A DNA stretch of 64,000 nucleotides. Source: Lentihominibacter hominis (lineage in GTDB: Bacteria > Bacillota > Clostridia > Peptostreptococcales > Anaerovoracaceae). Position numbers and translations under genes: made by a program. Shown here piece after piece: positions 35,446 to 44,553 of this stretch. The notes beneath the pieces were generated by a model that was given only the letters and a program-made list of their open reading frames with translations, was not told the origin of the DNA and did no database searches. The number at the start of each line of letters is the position of its first letter. The first letter of the stretch is position 1. The stretch spans positions 372,001 through 436,000 of the forward strand of contig NZ_JACRTA010000002.1 in NCBI RefSeq assembly GCF_014385065.1, given 5' to 3'.

Positions 35446-36357
35446 ATGAGTTTTGATGGGATAAAGAAGATCCTGAAAAATGAGATAGATAATATAATTA
35501 TAGAAGAAAATGTTCCTATGTCAAAGTATACGTCTTTTCGGGCAGGAGGGAGTGCCCGAATGATGGTGATGCCTCAAAGTATCGATGATCTGAAAACAGT
35601 TCTCAGTGTGCTCGGCAGTGAATCATGCCGGCATATGGTACTTGGAAATGGCTCCAATGTACTTGTTCGTGACAGTGGATATGACGGTATTATAGTAAAG
35701 ATTGGCAGTGGATTTGATTATGTGAGACAGGAAGAAGACTGTCTTGTCTGCGGAAGCGGTTCGCTGATGTCTGTAGTGGCAAAAGCGGCTGTTTCAGCTT
35801 CATTAGCCGGTTTTGAATTTGCTTCCGGAATTCCCGGTTCCATAGGAGGGGCTGTGTTTATGAATGCCGGAGCATATGGCGGCGAGATAAAGGACATACT
35901 TAAGAAGGCGCATATCATTTCGAAGGACGGCAGAAATGAATATCAGATGACTTCAGATGAACTTCAGATGGGATACAGGCATACAGTCCTTCATGAAACA
36001 GGGGATGTTGTAGTTGAAGTTGAGCTGGCTTTGAAAAAAGGAGAACAACAGAAGATAAAAAGTCAAATAGCGGAGCTGATGGACAGGAGAAATTCTAAAC
36101 AGCCTGTCAATTTTCCAAGCGCAGGAAGTTTTTTCAAGAGGCCTGAGGGATATTTTGCAGGTAAGCTGATACAGGATGCCGGTCTGAAAGGTCTTACAGT
36201 AGGCGGAGCACAGGTATCAGAACTTCATAGTGGGTTCATAATAAATAGGGGAGGTGCCACTGCGTCTGATATCCTCCAGCTTATGGAGATCATACAGGCC
36301 AGGGTATTTGATGAGTTTGGGGTAAAACTGGAGACGGAGGTAAGGATAATTGGATAA
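35446..36357 (+). CDS. murB: UDP-N-acetylenolpyruvoylglucosamine reductase
   Basis: A 303-residue flavoenzyme of peptidoglycan precursor synthesis. FAD-binding motifs are SFRAGGSA (about 27-34), GNGSNVLVRD (about 67-76), and GIPGSIGGAVFMNAGAYGGEI (about 128-148). The catalytic Ser in PSAGSFFKRPEG and the final ETEVRIIG match type IIa MurB proteins of Gram-positives. It overlaps the PHP gene by 8 bases. The operon murB-PHP-rapZ is common in Clostridia. Confidence 0.97.
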   Translation: MSFDGIKKILKNEIDNIIIEENVPMSKYTSFRAGGSARMMVMPQSIDDLKTVLSVLGSESCRHMVLGNGSNVLVRDSGYDGIIVKIGSGFDYVRQEEDCLVCGSGSLMSVVAKAAVSASLAGFEFASGIPGSIGGAVFMNAGAYGGEIKDILKKAHIISKDGRNEYQMTSDELQMGYRHTVLHETGDVVVEVELALKKGEQQKIKSQIAELMDRRNSKQPVNFPSAGSFFKRPEGYFAGKLIQDAGLKGLTVGGAQVSELHSGFIINRGGATASDILQLMEIIQARVFDEFGVKLETEVRIIG

Positions 36358-37111
36358 CAAAGAAAAAGCAGCAGACAAGTACAGACTTGTCTACGATTTA
36401 CATACTCATACGACGTATTCTCACGGTAAAGGATCAGTAGAGGACAATGTAAGAGAAGCATTCAACAAGAAACTGGAATTTATAGCTATTTCAGATCACG
36501 GTCCGGGGCATTTGTTTTACGGTATAAACAGAAATGAACTGGTGAATATGAGAAATGATATAGAGCGGATGAATGTTAAGTATCCTAAGCTCAGTGTCAA
36601 AATGAGCGTTGAAGCCAATATCATAAAGGGCGGAAATGGCCTTGACATAACTCCTGATGAATTTGATGAATTTGATTTTGTCATTGCAGGATATCATTAT
36701 GGCTTGTTTGGCTGTTACTGTATAAGAAACTGGCTCTGGAGTAAGGGATTCAGGAAAGGCGAGGAAAGGCTCAGAAAAATCAATACTGAGATGGTAATAA
36801 AGGCTCTTCGGGAAAACGATATCTCCATATTGACTCATCCGGGAGATAAAGGGCCTTTTGATATAAAGGCCATAGCCGAAGTATGTGCTGAGACTGATAC
36901 CTTAATGGAGATAAATACATGGCATGGACATATGACGGTGGAAGAGATAAAGACTGCTGCGCAGATAGAAGGTGTTAATTTTATAATAAGCAGTGATGCG
37001 CATACTCCTGACCGGGTGGGTGATTTTAAAGCGGGTATTGAAAGAGCCGAGGAAGCGGGGCTTGATCTTTCCAGGATAGTTAACATAGAAAAAACAGAGG
37101 AAGTAAAATGA
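36350..37111 (+). CDS. PHP-domain phosphoesterase
   Basis: A 253-residue protein starting at TTG 36350, 9 bases after GGAGG; it overlaps murB. Metal motifs are DLHTHTTYSHGKG (17-29), ISDHGPGH (about 47-54), VEANI, HPGD and SSDAHTPDRVG (about 218-228), as in YcdX/HisK-like PHP phosphoesterases with a trinuclear site. It probably removes phosphate from a small molecule; the substrate is unknown. The stop overlaps the rapZ start (ATGA). Confidence 0.88.
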   Translation: MDNKEKAADKYRLVYDLHTHTTYSHGKGSVEDNVREAFNKKLEFIAISDHGPGHLFYGINRNELVNMRNDIERMNVKYPKLSVKMSVEANIIKGGNGLDITPDEFDEFDFVIAGYHYGLFGCYCIRNWLWSKGFRKGEERLRKINTEMVIKALRENDISILTHPGDKGPFDIKAIAEVCAETDTLMEINTWHGHMTVEEIKTAAQIEGVNFIISSDAHTPDRVGDFKAGIERAEEAGLDLSRIVNIEKTEEVK

Positions 37112-37953
37112 AAGCTATAATAGTAACAGGATTATCGGGAGCCGGAAAGACTCAGGCAATAGACTGCCTTGAAGATATGGGCTATTACTGTATAGATAAT
37201 ATGCCTCCGGCGCTTATAAAAAGCTTTATAGATCTTACAGGAAAAGGAAAGGGGATAGACAAGGCCGCTTTTGTTATAGATGTGAGAGGGGGAAGGCTTT
37301 TTGATGATCTTAAAGATTCTCTGGAGGAGCTCAAAAGAGAAGCTGTAGATTACAAGATATTGTTCCTTGAAGCCTCAGACAGGACATTGCTGAGACGATA
37401 TAATGAAACGAGAAGAAATCATCCGCTTTCTGAAGGAGGCCCTGTGGCTGCAGGTCTTGCCAGAGAACGTGAGAGGCTGGAAGTCCTCAGAAAAGAAGCG
37501 GATTATGTCATTGATACATCTAATATGAAGTCTGCTCAGCTCTGGTCAGAGATAAAGCATTTGCTGACATCAGGTGAGAATAACAAATCTTTTATAATAA
37601 ATATTATGTCTTTCGGATATAAGAGAGGAACGCCGATGGCGGCAGATATGGTTTTTGATATGAGGTTCATACCTAATCCATATTATGTAAAATCTCTAAG
37701 ACCTCTTACGGGCAATAATGCTAAAGTCAGTAAATATGTGCTGAAACATAAGATAACCGATGAATTTCTGCAGAAAGCCATGGATATGATAGAAATGCTG
37801 ATACCTTTTTATATAAAAGAGGGGAAATACAGTCTCAATGTTTGTATAGGCTGTACAGGAGGACATCATAGATCTGTAGCTGTAGCCAATGAACTTCACA
37901 GACGTCTTCAGGACAGTGGTAAGAGAACAACTCTTGAACACAGAGATCTGTAG
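37108..37953 (+). CDS. rapZ: RNase adapter / nucleotide-binding protein RapZ (YvcJ)
   Basis: A 281-residue protein. Walker A GLSGAGKTQAIDCLEDMGYYCIDNMPP (8-34) and the C-terminal CIGCTGGHHRSVAVANEL (about 245-262) with HRD at the end are diagnostic. In enteric bacteria RapZ binds GlcN6P-responsive small RNAs; in Bacillus YvcJ binds nucleotides and affects competence. Coupled to the PHP gene by ATGA. A hairpin with T run follows, so the transcript probably ends here. Confidence 0.96.
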   Translation: MKAIIVTGLSGAGKTQAIDCLEDMGYYCIDNMPPALIKSFIDLTGKGKGIDKAAFVIDVRGGRLFDDLKDSLEELKREAVDYKILFLEASDRTLLRRYNETRRNHPLSEGGPVAAGLARERERLEVLRKEADYVIDTSNMKSAQLWSEIKHLLTSGENNKSFIINIMSFGYKRGTPMAADMVFDMRFIPNPYYVKSLRPLTGNNAKVSKYVLKHKITDEFLQKAMDMIEMLIPFYIKEGKYSLNVCIGCTGGHHRSVAVANELHRRLQDSGKRTTLEHRDL

Positions 37954-37978
37954 GCAGATTTTAAAAGCCGGGAAATTA

Positions 37979-38007
37979 AGCCTCCCTGAATTATCGGGGA
38001 GGTTTTT
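37979..38007 (+). terminator. Terminator between rapZ and whiA
   Basis: CCTCCC (37981-37986) pairs with GGGAGG (37997-38002), flanked by AAG/TTTTT. It occupies the position where many relatives carry yvcK. Confidence 0.7.
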
Positions 38008-38039
38008 CATAATAGATAATATACAGTCGGAGGAATAAA

Positions 38040-38981
38040 ATGTCGTTTGCATCTGATACAAAAAATGAACTGGCACATATAGTACCGGAAAAGAAATGTT
38101 GCATGCTGGCCGAAATCGCAGGGTTTATGCGTACTGCCGGAAGCGTTCAGCTTGCAGGAGGGGGAAAGTTCAAAATAGTTATGACAACCTCAAACCCGGC
38201 AGTTGCCAGACATTATAAGACGATGATAAAGAATTATTTTTCCATAGATACTGCTGTGGGAATGGGGCAGGACAATTCCATAAAAGGAGGAAATTCTTAC
38301 ATACTTTATATAGGGCCCGAGAACCGGAGTGAAGAGATATTGAGAGAGACCGGCATACTTATGGTAAAAGAAGGGCTGAATGCTATCAGTGACGGCATAT
38401 ACGACGGTCTTGTAAGAACAAAATGTTGCAGAAAGTCGTATTTGAGAGGAGTATTTTTGGGTACCGGCAAGGTGAACAACCCGGAAAAAGAATATCATTT
38501 TGAAATAGGCGCCGAAAGGGAGGTGCTGGCAAAGGATATAAGAAAGCTTTTAAATAGCTTTGTTGATATACATGCCAAGATCACTAAAAGAAAAAAGGGC
38601 TATGGCGTTTATCTTAAAGCGGGAGAACAGGTAAGAGATGTTATAGGAATCATGGGCGCATCAAATCAGTTTTTTAAATTTGATGAGATTATGATGATGA
38701 AGGGCCTTAAATCACAGACGTATAGGTTGAATAATCTGGATAACGCCAATATAGATAAGTCTATAAAGGCAGCTGAAAAGCAAATAAAATGTATAAATAC
38801 TATAATAGAAAAAAAAGGCTTGGATTTTCTTTCAGCGAAGCTTAAAGAAACCGCACGTATCAGACTTGAAAATCCCGATGCAGGTATCGAAGAACTGGGG
38901 AGAATGATGTCTCCTCCCCTTTCCAAGTCAGGAGTCAACAACAGGCTGCGACGTATAGAAGAGATTGCAAAGGAGTTGTAG
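38040..38981 (+). CDS. whiA: DNA-binding protein WhiA
   Basis: A 313-residue WhiA: N-terminal LAGLIDADG-like homing-endonuclease fold (MSFASDTKNELAHI... CCRKSYLRGVFLGTGKVNNPEKEYHFEI near 120-150) and C-terminal helix-turn-helix (PDAGIEELGRMMSPPLSKSGVNNRLRRIEEIAKEL). WhiA is involved in cell division and chromosome segregation in Firmicutes and sporulation in Streptomyces. GGAGG precedes the ATG. yvcK, normally between rapZ and whiA, is missing. Confidence 0.95.
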   Translation: MSFASDTKNELAHIVPEKKCCMLAEIAGFMRTAGSVQLAGGGKFKIVMTTSNPAVARHYKTMIKNYFSIDTAVGMGQDNSIKGGNSYILYIGPENRSEEILRETGILMVKEGLNAISDGIYDGLVRTKCCRKSYLRGVFLGTGKVNNPEKEYHFEIGAEREVLAKDIRKLLNSFVDIHAKITKRKKGYGVYLKAGEQVRDVIGIMGASNQFFKFDEIMMMKGLKSQTYRLNNLDNANIDKSIKAAEKQIKCINTIIEKKGLDFLSAKLKETARIRLENPDAGIEELGRMMSPPLSKSGVNNRLRRIEEIAKEL

Positions 38982-38985
38982 TTTT

Positions 38986-39849
38986 ATGAAAAATCTCGAA
39001 TTGATATCAGCTGATGATTTTTTTGAGAAATACAGACAGCTGCCGGGACATGAGCTTCTCACCAGACATATGGCTTCAGTAAAACATTGCAGCGCCAATA
39101 TGTTTGGAAAATGTGTAATGGGAACTCTCCTGGTGCCGGATAAGAATGATCTGGAAAAGCAAAGACTGAAATGCGGGTTTTATATGAATGCGGACAGGCT
39201 TATTATAATAGATGATGAAGGCAGGAGCAGTAAAGTTTTTGAAGAAATGGCCAAAGAGGAAAGCTTTGAAATCGGCAATCCCCCGTTTATGCTTTTTGGA
39301 TTCATCGAATATCTTTTGCGAGATGATCTTCTTTATCTTGAAGAATATGAAAAGAAGCTTGATATTATAGAGGATCTTGTCACAGATGAAAGGGCGGAGA
39401 TACCCGAAGATTTCAGCGGATTTATGTCTCGGCACAGAAAGAACCTCAGAACGCTTATCAGTTATTATAAGCTGCTTGCTGATGTGACAGATGTATTGGA
39501 AGCATTTTTGGCAAAGGAAAATGATGAAAGAACACGGCAATTTTTTTCTTTTCTCGGAAACAAAGCGGACAGGCTGTATCATGACTCGATGGCTATGTCT
39601 GAGTATGTGCTTCAGATAAGAGATATACATCAGTCCAGAATAAGTTCTCAGCAGAATAAAGTAATGCAGCTTCTTACTATCGTTACGACGATATTTATGC
39701 CTCTGACACTCATAGCGGGATGGTATGGAATGAATTTTAGGAATATGCCTGAGCTTAAACTCCATTATGGATATCTGGCGGTAGGGATATTGGCGGCTGT
39801 TACTGTAATAATAGAAATAATATTTTTTAAAAGAAAAAAATGGTTTTAG
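38986..39849 (+). CDS. corA: CorA-family magnesium/divalent metal transporter
   Basis: A 287-residue protein starting at ATG 38986 (AAGGAG overlaps the whiA end). A long helical cytoplasmic domain is followed by two TM helices; the first ends in the invariant loop YGMNF (WYGMNFRNMPEL near 254-263) that forms the pore selectivity ring. The C-terminus KRKKWF is basic, as usual. Gap to whiA is 4 bases, so it is probably co-transcribed with it. Confidence 0.92.
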   Translation: MKNLELISADDFFEKYRQLPGHELLTRHMASVKHCSANMFGKCVMGTLLVPDKNDLEKQRLKCGFYMNADRLIIIDDEGRSSKVFEEMAKEESFEIGNPPFMLFGFIEYLLRDDLLYLEEYEKKLDIIEDLVTDERAEIPEDFSGFMSRHRKNLRTLISYYKLLADVTDVLEAFLAKENDERTRQFFSFLGNKADRLYHDSMAMSEYVLQIRDIHQSRISSQQNKVMQLLTIVTTIFMPLTLIAGWYGMNFRNMPELKLHYGYLAVGILAAVTVIIEIIFFKRKKWF

Positions 39850-39861
39850 AGGAGTATCTTA

Positions 39862-41460
39862 ATGAAAAAAGGTATGATCGTTGAAATAAGAATTGAAGAT
39901 ATGAGCAGTCAAGGACAAGGAATCGGCAAAGCCGACGGCTTTGTGGTTTTCGTGCCTGGAGCTGTTGTGGGGGATTTGGTCAGAGCGGAAATGACGAAAG
40001 TAAAGAAAAGTTACGGTTTTTCAAGATTGGTGGAGATAATAAAGCCGTCACCTTACAGGTTTTATGATTTTGACTGCGAATATTTAAGTAAAGGCTGCGG
40101 CGGATGTCAGTATGGGAGATTAAGTTATGATGCCCAGCTCAGGCTTAAAGAAAAACAGGTGAGAGAAAAGCTGCAGCGCATAGCTTATATACAAGATCCG
40201 CAGGTAAAAGATATCATAGGCATGAAAGAAAGTGACAACGAAGGAAACGGGACTTTTAGATATAGAAATAAAGCGCAGTTTCATGTAAGTACAGGCGGTG
40301 TGATAACACGAAAAGGTGGGGTTGTGGAAAACCTGGGGGAGCCGACAGTAGGATTTTTTAGATTTAAAAGTCATCATGTAGTAGACTGCGAGGAATGTTG
40401 TCTTCAGTCTCCTGCTGCAATGGCTGCTGCAAATGCTCTTCGCAGGTTCATGGAGGAAGATAATATAACAGCATGGGATCCTAAATGGGAGAAGGGGCTT
40501 ATCCGCGATCTCGTTGTAAAGACCGGATTTGCTACCAAAGAGGTGATGGCTATAGTCATTATAAACGGAAACGGAATACCTAATGTACAAAAACTTGTCT
40601 CAATGATGGATGAGGCTGTCTACGATGCAGGGTATTACATGGAAAGTTTTGTTATAAGTGTAAAAAAAGCCGGTAAATCAGGCAGACAATTACAGGCCGT
40701 TAACGATATAATGGGAGATAAGAATATAATAGTGGCCGGCCGGCCGGTTATAAAAGATATTTTAGGACCTCTTGAGTTTGAAATCTCTCCTGCAAGTTTT
40801 TATCAGGTGAATCCGGTACAGACAAAACGACTTTATGATAAAGTAAGAGAGTACTGCGGCCTGAAAAAACATGAAAATTTTGATGTCTGTTCAGAAGGAC
40901 CGGCAGAAAGACATGTTATATTAGACCTTTACTGCGGCGTAGGATCCATAGGTCTTTACTGTGCTGACAGCGCAGAAATGATTATAGGCATAGAAGCTGT
41001 AAAGGAGGCAGTCGTGGATGCCAACAGGAATGCTGTTATAAATGGCATAGTGAATGCGAGATACATATGCGGCAAGGCAGAAGAAGTATTGCCGGCATAT
41101 ATTGGCGGAAAAGAAGAAGGAACATATGATTCTGAAATAGCAGAAACCGTAAGAAAAGCTGATATCGCAATTCTTGACCCTCCGAGGGCGGGATGTAAGC
41201 CGCAGCTGCTCGAGGCGGTAGCTGAGGCAGGCGTAGAGCGGATTGTCTACGTATCTTGCGATCCGGCTACATTGGCAAGAGATATAAAGTTTCTTTTGGA
41301 GCTTGGATATGAGTTTAAAGAAGTCACACCTGTAGACATGTTTCCGTGGACAGGAAATATTGAGGCAGTAGTTTTGCTTTCCAAACTTCATGCAAGACGG
41401 AATGAATATAGAAGTGGAATTAAAGATGAGGGAGATGGATCTGACAGCGGCGGAGAGTAA
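39862..41460 (+). CDS. rlmD: 23S rRNA (uracil-C5)-methyltransferase, RlmD/RumA type
   Basis: A 532-residue enzyme. N-terminal TRAM domain (about 1-60), Fe-S cysteines in CEYLSKGCGGCQYG (about 73-86) and a later Cys, SAM-binding LDLYCGVGSIGLY (about 355), ILDPPRAGCKP (about 440) and the nucleophile motif YVSCDPATLARD (about 466). The last ~25 residues (RRNEYRSGIKDEGDGSDSGGE) are read in a frame that looks wrong; the conserved clostridial C-terminal tail continues in the +1 frame at 41390. Confidence 0.9.
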   Translation: MKKGMIVEIRIEDMSSQGQGIGKADGFVVFVPGAVVGDLVRAEMTKVKKSYGFSRLVEIIKPSPYRFYDFDCEYLSKGCGGCQYGRLSYDAQLRLKEKQVREKLQRIAYIQDPQVKDIIGMKESDNEGNGTFRYRNKAQFHVSTGGVITRKGGVVENLGEPTVGFFRFKSHHVVDCEECCLQSPAAMAAANALRRFMEEDNITAWDPKWEKGLIRDLVVKTGFATKEVMAIVIINGNGIPNVQKLVSMMDEAVYDAGYYMESFVISVKKAGKSGRQLQAVNDIMGDKNIIVAGRPVIKDILGPLEFEISPASFYQVNPVQTKRLYDKVREYCGLKKHENFDVCSEGPAERHVILDLYCGVGSIGLYCADSAEMIIGIEAVKEAVVDANRNAVINGIVNARYICGKAEEVLPAYIGGKEEGTYDSEIAETVRKADIAILDPPRAGCKPQLLEAVAEAGVERIVYVSCDPATLARDIKFLLELGYEFKEVTPVDMFPWTGNIEAVVLLSKLHARRNEYRSGIKDEGDGSDSGGE

Positions 41461-41671
41461 GGCGACTTATGATGAGATTAAGGAGTATGTAATGAAGCAT
41501 ACGGGATTGAAAGTCAGTAACTTGTATATTGCGCAGGTAAAGCGCAAATGTGGTATTATTGAGAGGGTAAACTATAATCTGCCGAAGTTGGATAATTCGA
41601 AACAGCTGAAATGCCCTCCAGAGAAAGAGGCTGCTATAAGGGAGGCGTTGGAGTATTTTCGCATGATTTAA
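41390..41671 (+). CDS. Frame-shifted C-terminal tail of the RlmD-type methyltransferase
   Basis: A 93-residue ORF overlapping the rlmD end by 71 bases in the +1 frame. MNIEVELKMREMDLTAAESKATYDEIKEYV and LKVSNLYIAQVKRKCGIIERVNYNLPK ... CPPEKEAAIREALEYFRMI match, from memory, the tail that is fused to RumA-type methyltransferases in many Clostridia. A +1 shift around 41390-41405 would rejoin the two. It may be an indel (biological or sequencing) or a separate translated tail. No good Shine-Dalgarno is visible. Confidence 0.65.
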   Translation: MQDGMNIEVELKMREMDLTAAESKATYDEIKEYVMKHTGLKVSNLYIAQVKRKCGIIERVNYNLPKLDNSKQLKCPPEKEAAIREALEYFRMI

Positions 41672-41736
41672 AAACTTATATTAGATTGAAAACATTTGAA
41701 TTTCCTAGCTGAGAATTATGATGGAGGATTGGTGAA

Positions 41737-42479
41737 ATGTTTCATTCATATAGAAAAGATAGTTCATATTTGCGGACAGCTATATTCAAGTCATATAAAG
41801 AAAAGTGTGCATATTGTGGGAGAAGAATTCAGCAACGTGATATGCATATTGATCATATTATTCCTTCTAATCGGCAAGAAAAAATTGATGATGAAGTGAA
41901 GGAGTACCTTATAGAGTTACAATTGATTTTGTTGATGTAAGCAGGCTTGTGGAGAGGGCAAAGGATAGTTGGGGACATAGTCATGAAATAACAGAGGTAT
42001 GTGATATTCTTTACATTGGCAATTATAAAGTGGCACAGGAATTTATCAAGAATAATTTAGATAAAACCCAAACAATGTATTCGTCACTTATAATGATGTC
42101 GCCTAAATGTGCTATAGAAGCCTTTGAAAGAGGGATTAAGATTGATCTGCTAACTGAGTACTGGTGGGATGTTAGCTTGTATGCTTTACAGGAATTCAAT
42201 AAAATAGATGTAAAGAAAACAAAGGAAATACTTTTAGAGAATGTTTCTCAAATTACTGAAAGAATAAATTCTATTACTGCGTTGGATTTTGACAAGAAAT
42301 ATTTTTTGGAATTCCTAAAACTGATATAAGCTATAGACATCGAAATTTTTGATAAGATTATTCTTGGGGTGGACATTAAAAAAATTAAAAATAATTGGAG
42401 TAAAGGTGCTATACGTAGAGGAAAAGAAAAACAGGTAGAGAAAAGACGAGGAGAATTTTATGAGTTGATAAAGCAATGA
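41737..42479 (+). pseudogene. Degraded HNH endonuclease gene
   Basis: ATG 41737 follows a GGAGG-rich stretch. The first frame reads YKEKCAYCGRRIQQRDMHIDHIIPSN, an HNH nuclease start with CxxC and the HIDHIIP motif, then stops at 41940. The remainder continues in a second frame (41949-42329, starting SRLVERAKDSWGH), is interrupted by TAA 42327-42329 and resumes in the same frame to TGA 42477-42479 (...IRRGKEKQVEKRRGEFYELIKQ). So at least one frameshift (near 41900) and one nonsense codon are present. It belongs to the accessory patch before the RhuM gene. Confidence 0.65.
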
Positions 42480-42532
42480 TTATGAACATATTGATTTAAA
42501 AATTAATCAAATGGAAAAAGGAGGACTGCAAG

Positions 42533-43552
42533 GTGGAGGATAGAAGAGACGATCTCAATATTGTTGGTAGCGAAATTATTATATATCAGACGAAAGATGG
42601 ACTCACAAAAATTGACGTTAAGCTTGAAGATGAGACCGTTTGGCTTACACAGGCACAATTATGTGAACTCTACCAAACCAGTAAATCCAATATCAGTGAG
42701 CATATCAAACACATTTTTGAAGAGGGCGAACTGGAAGAAAATTCAGTTGTTCGGAAATTCCGAACAACTGCTGCTGACGGGAAAAAATATAATACAACAC
42801 ATTATAATCTTGATATGATTATTTCTCTTGGGTATAGAGTAAAATCAAAAATTGCTACAAATTTTCGTCGGTGGGCTACTGAGCGCTTAAAAGAGTACAT
42901 GATAAAAGGCTTTACGATGGATGATGAGCGGCTGAAAAATCTGGGCGGCGGTAACTACTGGAAAGAGCTGTTAGACCGTATACGCGATATACGTTCGTCT
43001 GAAAAGGTTATGTACCGACAGGTTCTTGACCTTTATGCAACGAGTGTTGACTATGATCCTAAGAGTAGTGAATCTATTGCTTTTTTTAAAATGGTGCAGA
43101 ACAAATTGCATTATGCAGCACACGGACATACAGCAGCAGAGGTTATATACGAGCGTGCGAATGCGAGTCAGCCTTTCATGGGATTGAAGAGTTTTTCTGG
43201 TGACTTTCCTACTTTAAAGGATATAGGTATTGCAAAGAATTACCTTAATGATGAAGAATTAAAAATATTGAATAATATTGTATCGGGATATTTTGATTTT
43301 GCGGAAATTCAGGCTATGCGTCATAATCCTATGTATATGGCTGATTACGTGGAGCATATTGATAATGTTTTAAAAACCACAGGCGAAAAGGTGCTACAGG
43401 GGGCTGGAACGATTAGTCATGCACAGGCAATTGAGAAAGCAACAAAAGAGTATAGAAAATATCAGGCACAGAACTTGTCACCAGTTGAAGAGGAATATTT
43501 GGAAAGCATTAAAAATATTCAAAGCATAGTGAAGAAAAAAGGAGATAGTTAA
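42533..43552 (+). CDS. RhuM-family protein (virulence RhuM family)
   Basis: A 339-residue protein starting at GTG 42533 after AAGGAGG. ETVWLTQAQLCELYQTSKSNISEHIKHIFEEGEL (about 36-68), FRTTAADGKKYNTTHYNLDMIISLGYRVKSKIATNFRRWATERLKEY and AAHGHTAAEVIYERANASQPFMGL (about 202-225) are the family hallmarks. RhuM was named from a Salmonella pathogenicity island, but members are widespread in accessory DNA, often beside restriction-modification genes, and function is unsettled. Here it follows a broken nuclease gene; both look acquired. Confidence 0.85.
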   Translation: MEDRRDDLNIVGSEIIIYQTKDGLTKIDVKLEDETVWLTQAQLCELYQTSKSNISEHIKHIFEEGELEENSVVRKFRTTAADGKKYNTTHYNLDMIISLGYRVKSKIATNFRRWATERLKEYMIKGFTMDDERLKNLGGGNYWKELLDRIRDIRSSEKVMYRQVLDLYATSVDYDPKSSESIAFFKMVQNKLHYAAHGHTAAEVIYERANASQPFMGLKSFSGDFPTLKDIGIAKNYLNDEELKILNNIVSGYFDFAEIQAMRHNPMYMADYVEHIDNVLKTTGEKVLQGAGTISHAQAIEKATKEYRKYQAQNLSPVEEEYLESIKNIQSIVKKKGDS

Positions 43553-43859
43553 TAGAAAAATGATTTCTAATCGAAAAGGGGTAAATTAAGGTTAGTGGCT
43601 TCTTTAGATGCAAATGGTAAATATGAGTTTGGACAACGAAGAACATATTGAGGCGGTGGCATTGATGCTGCGAGAAGATAAATGAGAGCTTGAAAAAATG
43701 CAGGAAACAAAAAATTTCCGGGAGTTTGGACTGTTTGAGCAGCAGTTTTGGTTCCTGGATTTTTTATTGTTGTTATGATTATGTAAAAAACACGCATTAT
43801 CAATATTTTATCCTTTATGATATTCCTAATAATTATAATAAACTATTCAATATAACTAT
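43553..43859. other. Gene-free AT-rich debris after the RhuM gene
   Basis: No intact gene. The + strand gives short open runs broken by stops, for example one ending YEFGQRRTY at about 43650 and another ending VPGFFIVVMIM near 43783, which look like decayed coding sequence, but I cannot assign them. A 78-codon minus-strand frame (43567-43803) lacks a ribosome binding site and family resemblance. Confidence 0.4.
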
Positions 43860-43888
43860 TTGCTATTAATTTGCTTGAAAAGTATAAT
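43860..43888 (+). promoter_or_regulatory. Promoter of the flavodoxin gene
   Basis: -35 TTGCTA (43860-43865), 17-base spacer, consensus -10 TATAAT (43883-43888). Start codon 43930. Confidence 0.65.
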
Positions 43889-43929
43889 AGAATCAAAGAT
43901 TATAGTAAATATATTTCGGAGGTGAAATT

Positions 43930-44403
43930 ATGGATAAGAAATTAGTTGCCTATTTTTCAGCAAGCGGAGTGACAAGAGGAGTTGCAGAAGCGCTCGCTGA
44001 AGCTGCAGGAGCAGATCTGTATGAAATAAAGCCGGAAATTCCATACACAGCAGCAGATCTTAACTGGAATGACAGAAAGAGCAGAAGTACTTTGGAAATG
44101 AGAGATCCGGATTCGAGACCTAAAATTTTAGAAAAATATGATAAGATGAATGAATATTCTGTTATATTTTTGGGTTTTCCGATATGGTGGTATACTGCTC
44201 CGGCAATAATAAAAACATTTCTTGAAAGTTATGATTTAAGCGGCAAAAAAATCATTTTATTTGCTACGTCGGGAGGAAGCGGACTGGGAAAAACAGATAA
44301 AGAACTGCAGGCAATATGCCCGGGGGCTTATATACAAAATGGAAGAATGTTCAGCGGCAAGCTTTCTCAGAAAGAATTATTGGACTGGGCAGATAGTATT
44401 TAA
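43930..44403 (+). CDS. Flavodoxin
   Basis: A 157-residue FMN protein. The phosphate-binding loop FSASGVTRGVAE (about 9-20), the FMN-stacking region FLGFPIWWYTAPAIIKTFLESYDLSGKKI (about 79-107) and FATSGGSGLGKT are typical of the flavodoxin_4 group common in Clostridia and lactobacilli. It carries electrons or reduces quinone-like compounds. GGAGG precedes the ATG. It lies among rubredoxin and ferredoxin genes, suggesting redox or stress-related use. Confidence 0.9.
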   Translation: MDKKLVAYFSASGVTRGVAEALAEAAGADLYEIKPEIPYTAADLNWNDRKSRSTLEMRDPDSRPKILEKYDKMNEYSVIFLGFPIWWYTAPAIIKTFLESYDLSGKKIILFATSGGSGLGKTDKELQAICPGAYIQNGRMFSGKLSQKELLDWADSI

Positions 44404-44508
44404 GTAAATAACCGAAGAATCATGTATGTTCTTTGGCTGCGATTATTATAGTATCTCATCTGAGTAGTTTAAAATGTTCCGTATACATAATATAAATCCG
44501 AACAATGA

Positions 44509-44537
44509 ATAAGCTGCCGTAAATATCGGCAGCTTAT
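44509..44537. terminator. Hairpin between flavodoxin and rubredoxin genes
   Basis: ATAAGCTGCCG (44509-44519) pairs perfectly with CGGCAGCTTAT (44527-44537). It lies between converging genes and may end both transcripts, although T runs are short. Confidence 0.55.
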
Positions 44538-44553
44538 GGTTTCATGAGTGTTT

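Noticed and set aside
43567..43803. A 78-codon minus-strand ORF after the RhuM gene
   Set aside because: No Shine-Dalgarno, no recognised family, and the + strand looks like decayed coding sequence.
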